DNA of 48,521 nucleotides from Streptomyces cucumeris (lineage in GTDB: Bacteria > Actinomycetota > Actinomycetes > Streptomycetales > Streptomycetaceae). The DNA lies in contig NZ_JANCLX010000009.1 in NCBI RefSeq assembly GCF_024295805.1, forward strand, positions 10,243 to 58,763, read 5' to 3'. A program made the translations under genes and the position numbers. The notes under the pieces are model-generated. The model searched no databases. It was not told where the DNA came from and saw only the letters and a program-made list of their open reading frames with translations. Shown piece after piece: positions 24,259-31,448 of the stretch. Position 1 is the stretch's first letter. Each line of letters begins with the position of its first letter.

Positions 24259-26022
24259 AGCAGTGACACCGCGACCCACGCGCAGCCGGGCCACGCCGCC
24301 GGCCAGCACGCCCCGGCCTGGCAGCGCCGACTGCGCCGCTTCGGCTACGCGGGCCGGCCCCGGTCCGATGTACGCGAGCGGCTGGTCCCGCCGTACCCGC
24401 AGCAGGGCGCCCGGCTGTGGGAGACGCTCGGCGCGACCCCCACCGCGGCGGCCCGGATCGCCCGCTGGTCGGGCTGGGCCGGACCGCTGCTCGTCGCGCT
24501 CTGCGCCGGGCTGGTCCGCTTCTGGCGGCTGGGCAGCCCGGACAACGTCATATTCGACGAGACGTACTACGCCAAGGACGCCTGGTCGCTCTGGGAGTTC
24601 GGCTACGAGGGCACCTGGCCGAAGAACGCCAACGAGCAGATCCTCGGCACCCCGCAGCACATCCCGCTCAGCGACGCCGCCGCGTATGTGGTCCACCCGC
24701 CGGTCGGCAAGTGGGTCATCGGCATCGGCGAGCAGATCTTCGGGCTGAACCCGTACGGCTGGCGGTTCATGGTCGCGCTGCTCGGCACGCTGTCGGTGCT
24801 GATGCTGTGCCGGATCGGACGGCGGCTGTTCCGCTCGACGTTCCTCGGCTGTCTGGCGGGCGCGCTGCTCGCGGTGGACGGACTGCACTACGTGATGAGC
24901 CGCACCGCCCTGCTCGACCTGGTGCTGATGTTCTTCGTGCTGGCCGCCTTCGGCTGTCTGCTGGTGGACCGGGACCATGCGCGGGCCCGGCTCGCCGCGG
25001 CACTGCCGACCGGTGAGGACGGTACGGCCCGGCCGGACCCGGCGGTCGCCTGGAGCCTGAAGCTGGGCCCGCGGCCCTGGCGGATCGCAGCCGCGGTGAT
25101 GGTGGGCCTGGCCATCGGCACCAAGTGGAGCGGGCTCTATGTACTGGCCGCCTTCGGGCTGATGACCGTCCTGTGGGACGTGGGCGCACGCCGTCTGGCG
25201 GGGGTCAGCAGCCCCTACCGGGCGGTGCTCCGGCGCGATCTGGGCTGGGCGTTCCTGTCCACGGTGCCGGTCGCGCTGATCACCTACATCGTCTCCTGGT
25301 CCGGCTGGTTCGCGACCGCCGGCTCGTACACCAAGCGCACCGGCTGGCAGGACAGCGGCTACTTCCGCCACTGGGCCGAGACCGACGGCGGCTACAGCAG
25401 CGGCGGGGCGTTCTCCTGGCTGCTCAACCCGCTGCGCAGCCTGTGGCACTACGAGAGCGAGGTCTACCAGTTCCACGTGGACCTGGACTCATGGCACGTC
25501 TACCGGTCCCAGCCCTGGAGCTGGCTGGTCCAGGGGCGTCCGGTCTCCTACTTCTACGAGTCGCCCAAACCGGGCGAGGCGGGCTGTCCCTCCGGCACCG
25601 CCGAGAAGTGCGCCCGCGAGGTCCTGGCCATCGGCACCCCGCTGCTGTGGTGGGCGGCCTGCTTCGCGCTGGTGTACCTGCTGTACCGCTGGGCGCTGCG
25701 GCGTGACTGGCGGGCGGGCGCGATCCTGTGCGGGGTGGCGGCGGGCTATCTGCCGTGGTTCCTCTACCTGGACCGCACGATCTTCTCCTTCTACGCCGTG
25801 GTCTTCGTGCCGTTCCTGTGTCTGGCGGTGGCGATGATGATCGGCGCGATGCTGGGGCCGCCGGGGGCCTCGGAGACCCGGCGGGTGGTGGGCACCGTCG
25901 GCTCCGGAGCGCTGATCCTGCTCATCATCTGGAACTTCATCTACTTCTTCCCGCTCTACACCGGCCAGACCCTTCCGATCGACGCCTGGCGGGCGCGGAT
26001 GTGGCTGGACTCCTGGATCTGA
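24256..26022 (+). CDS. pmt: Polyprenyl-phosphate-mannose protein O-mannosyltransferase
   Basis: A 588-residue polytopic membrane glycosyltransferase (GT39) that moves mannose from polyprenyl-phosphate-mannose to Ser/Thr of exported proteins. The acidic catalytic pair D101-E102 sits in FDETYYAKDAW in the first external loop, followed by about ten membrane helices and the PMT 4TM-type C-terminal region. In S. coelicolor the equivalent enzyme is needed for glycoprotein formation and phiC31 infection. The GTG at 24256 is the natural start after the divergent rsmI. The next gene, a penicillin-binding protein, lies 154 bp downstream. Confidence 0.94.
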   Translation: MSSDTATHAQPGHAAGQHAPAWQRRLRRFGYAGRPRSDVRERLVPPYPQQGARLWETLGATPTAAARIARWSGWAGPLLVALCAGLVRFWRLGSPDNVIFDETYYAKDAWSLWEFGYEGTWPKNANEQILGTPQHIPLSDAAAYVVHPPVGKWVIGIGEQIFGLNPYGWRFMVALLGTLSVLMLCRIGRRLFRSTFLGCLAGALLAVDGLHYVMSRTALLDLVLMFFVLAAFGCLLVDRDHARARLAAALPTGEDGTARPDPAVAWSLKLGPRPWRIAAAVMVGLAIGTKWSGLYVLAAFGLMTVLWDVGARRLAGVSSPYRAVLRRDLGWAFLSTVPVALITYIVSWSGWFATAGSYTKRTGWQDSGYFRHWAETDGGYSSGGAFSWLLNPLRSLWHYESEVYQFHVDLDSWHVYRSQPWSWLVQGRPVSYFYESPKPGEAGCPSGTAEKCAREVLAIGTPLLWWAACFALVYLLYRWALRRDWRAGAILCGVAAGYLPWFLYLDRTIFSFYAVVFVPFLCLAVAMMIGAMLGPPGASETRRVVGTVGSGALILLIIWNFIYFFPLYTGQTLPIDAWRARMWLDSWI

Positions 26023-26040
26023 ACCGAGCCCCGGAACCCG

Positions 26041-26071
26041 CTGTCCGCCGGGCCTCCGGGCCCCCGGACAG
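26041..26071 (+). terminator. Hairpin downstream of pmt
   Basis: CTGTCCG / CGGACAG arms with further GC pairing inside (CGGGCC / GGCCCC) lie 19 bp after the pmt stop. They probably end the pmt transcript before the penicillin-binding protein gene. Confidence 0.55.
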
Positions 26072-26176
26072 GGGCTCCGGCGGTGGCGGCGGAGCCCGTC
26101 GGGGATGCCGGTAGAGTGCCTCCACCGCGGCCTCCATCGGACTGGTGGGGGAATTCGAGGACTGTGGGGGTCTGCA

Positions 26177-27811
26177 ATGCGGAGTGGCGCGAGAGCCGCG
26201 ATCGCCGGTGCGCTGTTCGCCGCCATGATCGGTACGGCCGGTTGCGGCGGGGGTCAGGACGATGCGTCGGGAGGGAAGAACGGCGCGGACGCCGGGGGAG
26301 GCAACAACTCCCTGAAGGGCGCGAAGACCGGCCCGCCCAGCGCGGCCGAGGTCAGGACAACCGCCAAGGAGTTCCTCGCGACGTGGTCGTCCGGGTCGGC
26401 GGCGAAGGCCGCGGAGCTCACCGATGACACCGAGGCGGCCACCACGGCGCTCACCGGGTACCGGAAGAAGGCCCATGTCGACAAGGTGGCGCTGAAGCCG
26501 GGGAAGCCGAGCGGCCGGACCGTGCCGTTCTCGGTGAACGCCCGGATCTCCTACGGCGGCCGGCAGGTCCCACTGACCTACGCCTCATCGCTCACGGTCA
26601 CCCGTGACACCGGCTCGGGCAAGGCCGTCGTCGACTGGAAGCCGTCGGTGGTGCACCCCAAGCTGCGCACCGGTGACACCCTGAGGACCGGTGAGGCCGA
26701 CGCCCCGCCGATCAAGGCCGTGGACCGCGATGGCGCGGAGCTGAGCGCCGAGGACCACCCGACGCTGAAGACCGTCCTCGCCGGACTGCGCGAGCGCTAC
26801 GGCAAGAAGGCGGGCGGCACGGCCGGGGTCGAGACCTGGATCGCCCGCGCCAAGGGGTCCAAGTCCCCCGACGAGACACTGAAGGTGCTCTCCAAGGGCA
26901 CCCCCGGCACCCTGCGCACCACGATCGACGCGGGGCTCCAGCGCACCGCCGAGCGGGCGGTGAGCAAGCGCGCCAAGGCGTCGGTGGTCGCCGTGAAGCC
27001 CAGCACCGGGGAGATACTGGCGGTGGCCAACTCCCCCGCGAACGGCTTCAACGCGGCCCTCCAGGGCTCCTACGCACCCGGCTCCACGATGAAGGTCATC
27101 ACCTCGGCCACCCTGATCGACAAGGGTCTGGCCGCGTACGGCAAGGCGCACCCGTGCCCCAAGTACTCCTCGTACGGCGGCTGGAAGTTCCAGAACGACG
27201 ACAAGTTCGAGATCAAGGGCGGCACCTTCGAGCAGAGCTTCGCCCGCTCCTGCAACACCGCCTTCATCAGCCAGGCCGCGAAGCTGAAGGACGACGACCT
27301 CACCAAGGAGGCCCGGGATGTCTTCGGTATCGGCCTCAACTGGCAGACGGGCGTGCCCTCCTTCGACGGCGCAGTGCCGGTGCAGTCCGCGGCCTCCAAG
27401 GCCGCCTCGCTGATCGGCCAGGGTGGGGTGCGGATGAACCCGCTCAACATGGCGTCGGTCTCGGCCACCGCCTCCACCGGTGTCTTCCGCCAGCCGTACC
27501 TGGTCGCGCCGTCGCTGGACGACCGGACGCTGGCCAAGGCCCCGCGCACCATGAAGCCGGGCACCCGTGAGCAGTTGCGCAAGCTGATGCATCTGACCGC
27601 CACCTCCGGCACCGCCGCGGAGGCCATGTCCGGGATGAGCGGCGACTTCGGCGCCAAGACCGGTTCGGCCGAGGTCGACGGCCAGAAGCAGCCCAACGGC
27701 TGGTTCACCGCCTACCGCGGCGACCTGGCCGCGGCCGGTGTGGTCCCCGAGGGCGGCCACGGCGGTGACACCGCGGGCCCGATCGTGGCCTCGGTGCTGC
27801 GCGCGGGCTGA
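26177..27811 (+). CDS. Penicillin-binding protein, transpeptidase (MecA_N-type N-terminus)
   Basis: A 544-residue cell-wall D,D-transpeptidase. The N-terminal hydrophobic stretch ends at IGTAGCGGG, so it may be a lipoprotein with Cys at about 24, although the residue at -3 is not ideal. Residues about 50-165 look like the NTF2-like MecA_N domain. The transpeptidase domain has all three motifs: SxxK at S303-K306 (STMK), SxN at 358-360 (SCN) and KTG at 494-496. The usual dimerisation domain is short or absent. It cross-links peptidoglycan outside the membrane. ATG 26177 is preferred over the upstream frame because it creates the signal peptide. Confidence 0.91.
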   Translation: MRSGARAAIAGALFAAMIGTAGCGGGQDDASGGKNGADAGGGNNSLKGAKTGPPSAAEVRTTAKEFLATWSSGSAAKAAELTDDTEAATTALTGYRKKAHVDKVALKPGKPSGRTVPFSVNARISYGGRQVPLTYASSLTVTRDTGSGKAVVDWKPSVVHPKLRTGDTLRTGEADAPPIKAVDRDGAELSAEDHPTLKTVLAGLRERYGKKAGGTAGVETWIARAKGSKSPDETLKVLSKGTPGTLRTTIDAGLQRTAERAVSKRAKASVVAVKPSTGEILAVANSPANGFNAALQGSYAPGSTMKVITSATLIDKGLAAYGKAHPCPKYSSYGGWKFQNDDKFEIKGGTFEQSFARSCNTAFISQAAKLKDDDLTKEARDVFGIGLNWQTGVPSFDGAVPVQSAASKAASLIGQGGVRMNPLNMASVSATASTGVFRQPYLVAPSLDDRTLAKAPRTMKPGTREQLRKLMHLTATSGTAAEAMSGMSGDFGAKTGSAEVDGQKQPNGWFTAYRGDLAAAGVVPEGGHGGDTAGPIVASVLRAG

Positions 27812-27831
27812 CGGCGAGCCCGGATAGGCGA

Positions 27832-27875
27832 AGGGGCCGGGCGGGCGCGGGAACTCCGCGTCCGCCCGGCCCTTT
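27832..27875. terminator. Bidirectional terminator between the PBP and cupin genes
   Basis: A long GC stem (GGGCCGGGCGG..CGCGG with complement) is flanked by AA on the left and TTTT on the right. It lies between two converging genes, 20 bp after the penicillin-binding protein stop. Confidence 0.8.
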
Positions 27876-27886
27876 TGGGCTGCCGG

Positions 27887-28282
27887 TCAGCTGAGCGGGT
27901 GGCCCGTGGTGCTGTCCACATGGGCCGGGATCTCGCCCTCGTGGCGGTCCCCGGTCGTCCAGGTCCCGGAGGGCTCGACCATGAGGATCGAGGCCCCGGG
28001 TGAGGACGGCTTGTGCTCGGTGCCCCGGGGGACGGTGAACGTGTCACCGCGCCGCAGGACGACGGTGGTCTCGGTGCCGTCGGCGTCCCTCAGCGCGATG
28101 TCGAAGCGGCCGTCGAGGACGAGGAAGAACTCGTCGGTGTCGTCGTGCACGTGCCAGATGTGTTCGCCCCGGGTGTGGGCGATCCGGATGTCGTAGTCGT
28201 TCATCCGGCCCACCACGCGGGGGCTGTAGACGTCGTCGAAGGAGGCCAGCGCCTCGGTGAGATTGACGGGTGCGAGGTCCAT
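27887..28282 (-). CDS. Small cupin-domain protein
   Basis: A 131-residue single-domain cupin. Metal ligands of motif 1 are visible at H44, H46 and E51 (HIWHVHDDTDEFF) and of motif 2 at H90 (VPRGTEHKP), so a mononuclear metal site is intact. Such proteins can be isomerases, dioxygenases or sugar-binding regulators; the substrate is not evident. ATG 28282 has GGAGG 8 bases upstream. The LLM-type oxidoreductase gene lies upstream on the same strand, but the mobile element at 28367-28455 separates them. Confidence 0.88.
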   Translation of the reverse strand: MDLAPVNLTEALASFDDVYSPRVVGRMNDYDIRIAHTRGEHIWHVHDDTDEFFLVLDGRFDIALRDADGTETTVVLRRGDTFTVPRGTEHKPSSPGASILMVEPSGTWTTGDRHEGEIPAHVDSTTGHPLS

Positions 28283-28366
28283 GCACCGATCCTCCGCGAC
28301 GGGTCCGGGCCCCGTCTTGAACGCCGGTGCGCTCCTGGCCGGGGCCTGTTCGGGGGCCAGGGGTCC

Positions 28367-28455
28367 AGGTCCTGTCCTGTCGGTCTTCGTGGATCAGCCC
28401 GGCGAGGCACGGTGGCGGGCGTCGCGGGCCCACGAAGACCGGCAGGACACGCCCT
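28367..28455. mobile_element. MITE-like element, short copy (89 bp)
   Basis: Same family as 13203-13367. The left 31 bp are identical to that copy and the right 56 bp align without gaps with 6 mismatches; 76 bp of the interior are missing. The inverted ends are 28367-28392 and 28430-28455 (three mismatches). As in the other copy, the right end runs into a CTAG whose TAG is the stop codon of the minus-strand gene, here the LLM oxidoreductase. The left end carries CCAG, perhaps a decayed target duplicate. Confidence 0.7.
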
Positions 28456-29392
28456 AGCTGCTCCCGGCGGACAGTTCGCCCAGCAGCCGCCAGGTGCGTC
28501 GCCGGTCCTCCGCGGTGCCCATACCGGTCTGGGAGGCGATCAGCTCGGTGGCGCCCGCCTCGATATGGCGGCGGAGCTCGGCCGCCACGGTCTCCTCGTC
28601 GCCGATCGCCATGACGTCCCCGGCCCGTTCCACCCCCGCGCGGTCCAGGATCGCGCGGTAGGACGGGATGCCCTCGTAGAAGGCGAACTGTTCGCGGGCC
28701 CGCTGCCGTACCGCGTCCGTATCCGCCGTGACCAGCGCGGGGACCATGGCGACCACCCGCGGGGCGGGCCGACCGGCCGCCTGTGCCGCGGCGCCGATGG
28801 TGGGCACGACGTAGTCGGCCAGCGCCCGGGGCGCGGCGAGGAAGGGCACCGTACCGTCGGCCAGTTCCCCGGTGGCGCGCAGCGCCTGCGGGCCCATCGC
28901 GGCGACCAGGACCGGGGGCGCCTCCGCGCCCGCCACCGAGACCGGGCCGAAGACGGTGCGGGCGCGCAGGGTCTCGCCGGCGAAGTCGGCCGCGCCCTCG
29001 CGCAGCAGACCGCCCAGCACCGTGAGGTATTCGCGCAGGTGCCGGATGGGCCGGTCGAAGGGGACCCCGAAGCTCTCCTCCACGAAGCTCTTGCTGGAGA
29101 GCCCCAGCCCGAGCCGGAACCGTCCGGCGGAGGCCGCCTGGGCGGTGCGCGCCTGCGCGGCGAGGGTGATCGGATGCCGGGGGTAGACCGGCACCACACC
29201 GGTGCCGGTCCGGATCCCGGGAACGGCCTGACCGGCGAGCGCGGCCAGCGTCATCGCGTCGACGTCCTGGCGCTGGGCGAACCACACCGCGCCGATCCCG
29301 GCCGCGGCGGCTTCCTGGACCTGATCGAGCAGCTCGGTCACCAGATTGCCGGGGTGGTCGTCACCGGCAGGCAGGGCAATACCCAGCGACAT
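28454..29392 (-). CDS. LLM-class (F420-dependent type) oxidoreductase
   Basis: A 312-residue TIM-barrel protein of the luciferase-like monooxygenase family, which in actinobacteria often uses coenzyme F420. Visible features are GIGAVWFAQRQDVDAMTLAA, GTGVVPVYPRHP, RFRLGLGLSSKSFVEESFG and AAMGPQALRATGELADG. The substrate is unknown. ATG 29392 is chosen because AGGAG lies 8 bases upstream; ATG 29398 would leave only 2 bases of spacing. The stop codon forms the right junction of the mobile element. Confidence 0.88.
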   Translation of the reverse strand: MSLGIALPAGDDHPGNLVTELLDQVQEAAAAGIGAVWFAQRQDVDAMTLAALAGQAVPGIRTGTGVVPVYPRHPITLAAQARTAQAASAGRFRLGLGLSSKSFVEESFGVPFDRPIRHLREYLTVLGGLLREGAADFAGETLRARTVFGPVSVAGAEAPPVLVAAMGPQALRATGELADGTVPFLAAPRALADYVVPTIGAAAQAAGRPAPRVVAMVPALVTADTDAVRQRAREQFAFYEGIPSYRAILDRAGVERAGDVMAIGDEETVAAELRRHIEAGATELIASQTGMGTAEDRRRTWRLLGELSAGSS

Positions 29393-29603
29393 CCGCATAT
29401 CTCCTCTTCATGGCGTTATGGGTCTTTCAGCGTGATACAGCCTTTTCTAGCCTTGTGACATTGCTGACGTCCCGGTGGTGCGCGGCGTACGGACGAGCCG
29501 CCTCCAGGCGCGTGAAACCGGTAACCCGGCGGGTCCGGACCGCATTCCGGTACCGGGAAAATGCCCTCGCGTGGCTCAGTGGCGCCCCGATAGCGTCGAG
29601 GCC
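29393..29603. promoter_or_regulatory. Divergent promoter region, LLM oxidoreductase / YbaK operon
   Basis: A 211-bp gap with no coding frame. On the plus strand, TAGCGT (29591-29596) is a -10-like box exactly 7 bases before the YbaK ATG, suggesting a leaderless mRNA. The half near the LLM gene (about 29405-29460) is AT-rich for this genome and probably holds its promoter. Confidence 0.45.
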
Positions 29604-30092
29604 ATGGCCATTCCGGATTCCGTAGCTCATCCACGGTTCGCCGACGCCCTGCGCGAACTCGGCCTGGAGGTGGAGGTGCGCGCCTTCCCCGACGCCGTCC
29701 GCACCGCGGCCCAGGCCGCCGCGGCGCTCGGGTGCGAACTCAGCCAGATCGTGAAGTCCCTGGTCTTCGAAGCCGACGGCGCACCGGTGCTGGTGCTCGT
29801 GGACGGCGCCTCACGGGTCGACGTCGAGCGGGTGCGCGAGGAGCTCGGCGCCGGATCCGTCCGGCGCGCCGATCCGTCGGTGGTCCGGGAGACCACGGGC
29901 TACGCCATCGGCGGGGTGCCGCCCTTCGGCCACCGGGTGCGCACCCGGGTGCTGGCCGACCGCGGACTGCTCGGCCACCCGGTGGTGTGGGCCGCCGCGG
30001 GCACCCCGCACACCGTGTTCCCGCTGCCCCCGGCGGAGTTGGTCACCCACGCCGGAGCCACCGTGGCGGACGTGCGCGAGCGCACCGCGTGA
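29604..30092 (+). CDS. YbaK/EbsC-family aminoacyl-tRNA deacylase
   Basis: A 162-residue trans-editing protein related to YbaK, ProX and the INS domain, which hydrolyse mischarged aminoacyl-tRNAs. The key Lys is K51 in SQIVKSLVF, and the family's GYAIGGVPPFGH motif follows near 100. There is no ribosome site beyond GAGG 2 bases before the ATG, consistent with leaderless translation. Its stop overlaps the EamA transporter start (GTGA), a pairing that suggests amino-acid or drug export, but this is only context. Confidence 0.9.
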   Translation: MAIPDSVAHPRFADALRELGLEVEVRAFPDAVRTAAQAAAALGCELSQIVKSLVFEADGAPVLVLVDGASRVDVERVREELGAGSVRRADPSVVRETTGYAIGGVPPFGHRVRTRVLADRGLLGHPVVWAAAGTPHTVFPLPPAELVTHAGATVADVRERTA

Positions 30093-30988
30093 CCCCGCTC
30101 GTCGCGGTCGCGGTGCTCATCGCGGCCATCACCCACGCCAGTTGGAACGCCATCGCGCACGGCATACGCGACCAGCTTCTCGCCTTCACCCTGGTCGGCG
30201 GTGGCGGGGCGGTGTGCGGCCTGGCGATGGCCGCCTTCACCCCGGTGCCGGACGCCGCCGCCTGGCCGTATCTGCTGGCCTCCGCGGTGGTGCACGTCAT
30301 CTACTACGTCCTGCTGATGCGGTCGTTCCACCTCGGTGACTTCGGCCAGATGTATCCCATCGCGCGCGGCACCGCGCCCCTGGTGGTCACCGTGCTGGCC
30401 GCGGTCTTCGTCGGCGAGACCCCGGACGCCTGGCAGGCGACGGGGATCGCGCTGGCCTCGGCGGGACTGCTGGGCGTGGCGCTGTGGGGCGTCCGCGGCG
30501 GCCGCCGGGCCGCTGCCGACGCCGACGCCACGGCGAACGGCGCCACGGCGAGCGGCGGACGGCCCTGGCTGGCGCTCACCGCGGCGGTCGCCACCGGTCT
30601 GTCCATCGCCGCGTACACGGTCATCGACGGCCTCGGCGTGCGCGCCTCCGGCAGCTCGATGGGTTATATCGCCTGGCTGATGATCCTGGAGGGCTTCGCC
30701 GTCCCGGTGTACGCCCTGGCGGTCCGCCGCCGCGCGCTGATCGGGCAGCTCCGCCCGGTCGCGCTGCGCGGACTGCTCGGCGGGGTGCTGTCGGTCTTCG
30801 CGTACGGCCTGGTGCTGTGGGCGCAGACACGGGCGCCGCTGGCCCCGATCGCGGCGCTCCGCGAGTCGTCGATCATCGTGGGCGCGGCGATCGGCGCGCT
30901 CTTCTTCAAGGAGCGGTTCGGCGCCCCGAGGATCGCCGCGGCCGGTCTGATGGTGGCGGGCATCGGCCTGATGCTGCACGCCGGTTGA
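30089..30988 (+). CDS. EamA-family (DMT superfamily) transporter
   Basis: A 299-residue membrane protein with about ten hydrophobic helices in two five-helix halves, typical of EamA/RhaT exporters. The first half starts TPLVAVAVLIAAITHASWNA; the second starts near ALTAAVATGLSIAAYTVIDG and ends with GAAIGALFFKERFG before the last helix. An Ala/Asp-rich loop separates the halves. The GTG start overlaps the YbaK stop. The substrate is unknown; amino acids or other metabolites are common for the family. The EACC1-caspase pair follows 62 bp downstream on the same strand. Confidence 0.88.
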   Translation: MTPLVAVAVLIAAITHASWNAIAHGIRDQLLAFTLVGGGGAVCGLAMAAFTPVPDAAAWPYLLASAVVHVIYYVLLMRSFHLGDFGQMYPIARGTAPLVVTVLAAVFVGETPDAWQATGIALASAGLLGVALWGVRGGRRAAADADATANGATASGGRPWLALTAAVATGLSIAAYTVIDGLGVRASGSSMGYIAWLMILEGFAVPVYALAVRRRALIGQLRPVALRGLLGGVLSVFAYGLVLWAQTRAPLAPIAALRESSIIVGAAIGALFFKERFGAPRIAAAGLMVAGIGLMLHAG

Positions 30989-31050
30989 CCCCTCATGACG
31001 GCCCCCCGGTGGGGCAGAATGAGGACACCGTCGTCACTCGAGGGGGCCCG

Positions 31051-31446
31051 GTGCGGATCGACGTGGACGTGAACGGCGATGAGCGGGAGCTGCGTTCGCT
31101 GTACGACTGGCTCGGGCGGGATCCCGCGACACGCCGCGGCGCCCGGGTGGAGCTGGTCCAGCCGGTGCCCGCGCCGGGGCATATGGGAGCGGTCGCCGAG
31201 GTGCTCCAGCTCATCACCGACAACGCGTGGAGCGCGGCGTCCTTCGCGCTGGCCCTGAGCACCTGGCGGCAGACCCGTCCCCAGGCGCGGCGGATCGTGG
31301 TCCGGCGCGGCGATCTCTCGGTCTCGATCGAGAACGGCGACGAGGAGGAGCTCCGGCGGCTGATCGCGGCGCTGGAGCGACCGGACGCCGGACCGGAACC
31401 GGAACCGGGAGCGGACCCGGAGAGCGGCGGCGGCGAGGGGCGGTAG
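31051..31446 (+). CDS. Effector-associated constant component EACC1
   Basis: A 131-residue soluble protein with the pattern of EACC1, a small partner described next to caspase-like and other effectors in actinobacterial conflict systems. Recognisable parts are an N-terminal RIDVDVNGDERELRSLYDWL, the LVQPVPAPGHMGAVAEVLQL core, and a C-terminal strand RIVVRRGDLSVSIENG, followed by a Pro/Glu/Gly tail. Its biochemical role is unknown; it is proposed to control or deliver the neighbouring effector. The GTG start has AGGGGG just upstream, and the TAG stop lies 2 bp before the caspase gene, so the two are surely co-translated. Confidence 0.85.
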   Translation: MRIDVDVNGDERELRSLYDWLGRDPATRRGARVELVQPVPAPGHMGAVAEVLQLITDNAWSAASFALALSTWRQTRPQARRIVVRRGDLSVSIENGDEEELRRLIAALERPDAGPEPEPGADPESGGGEGR

Positions 31447-31448
31447 GC

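Noticed and set aside
30985..31020. TTGACC and CAGAAT as a promoter for EACC1
   Set aside because: The spacer is 24 bp, too long for a sigma-70-type promoter; the first hexamer also overlaps the EamA stop codon.
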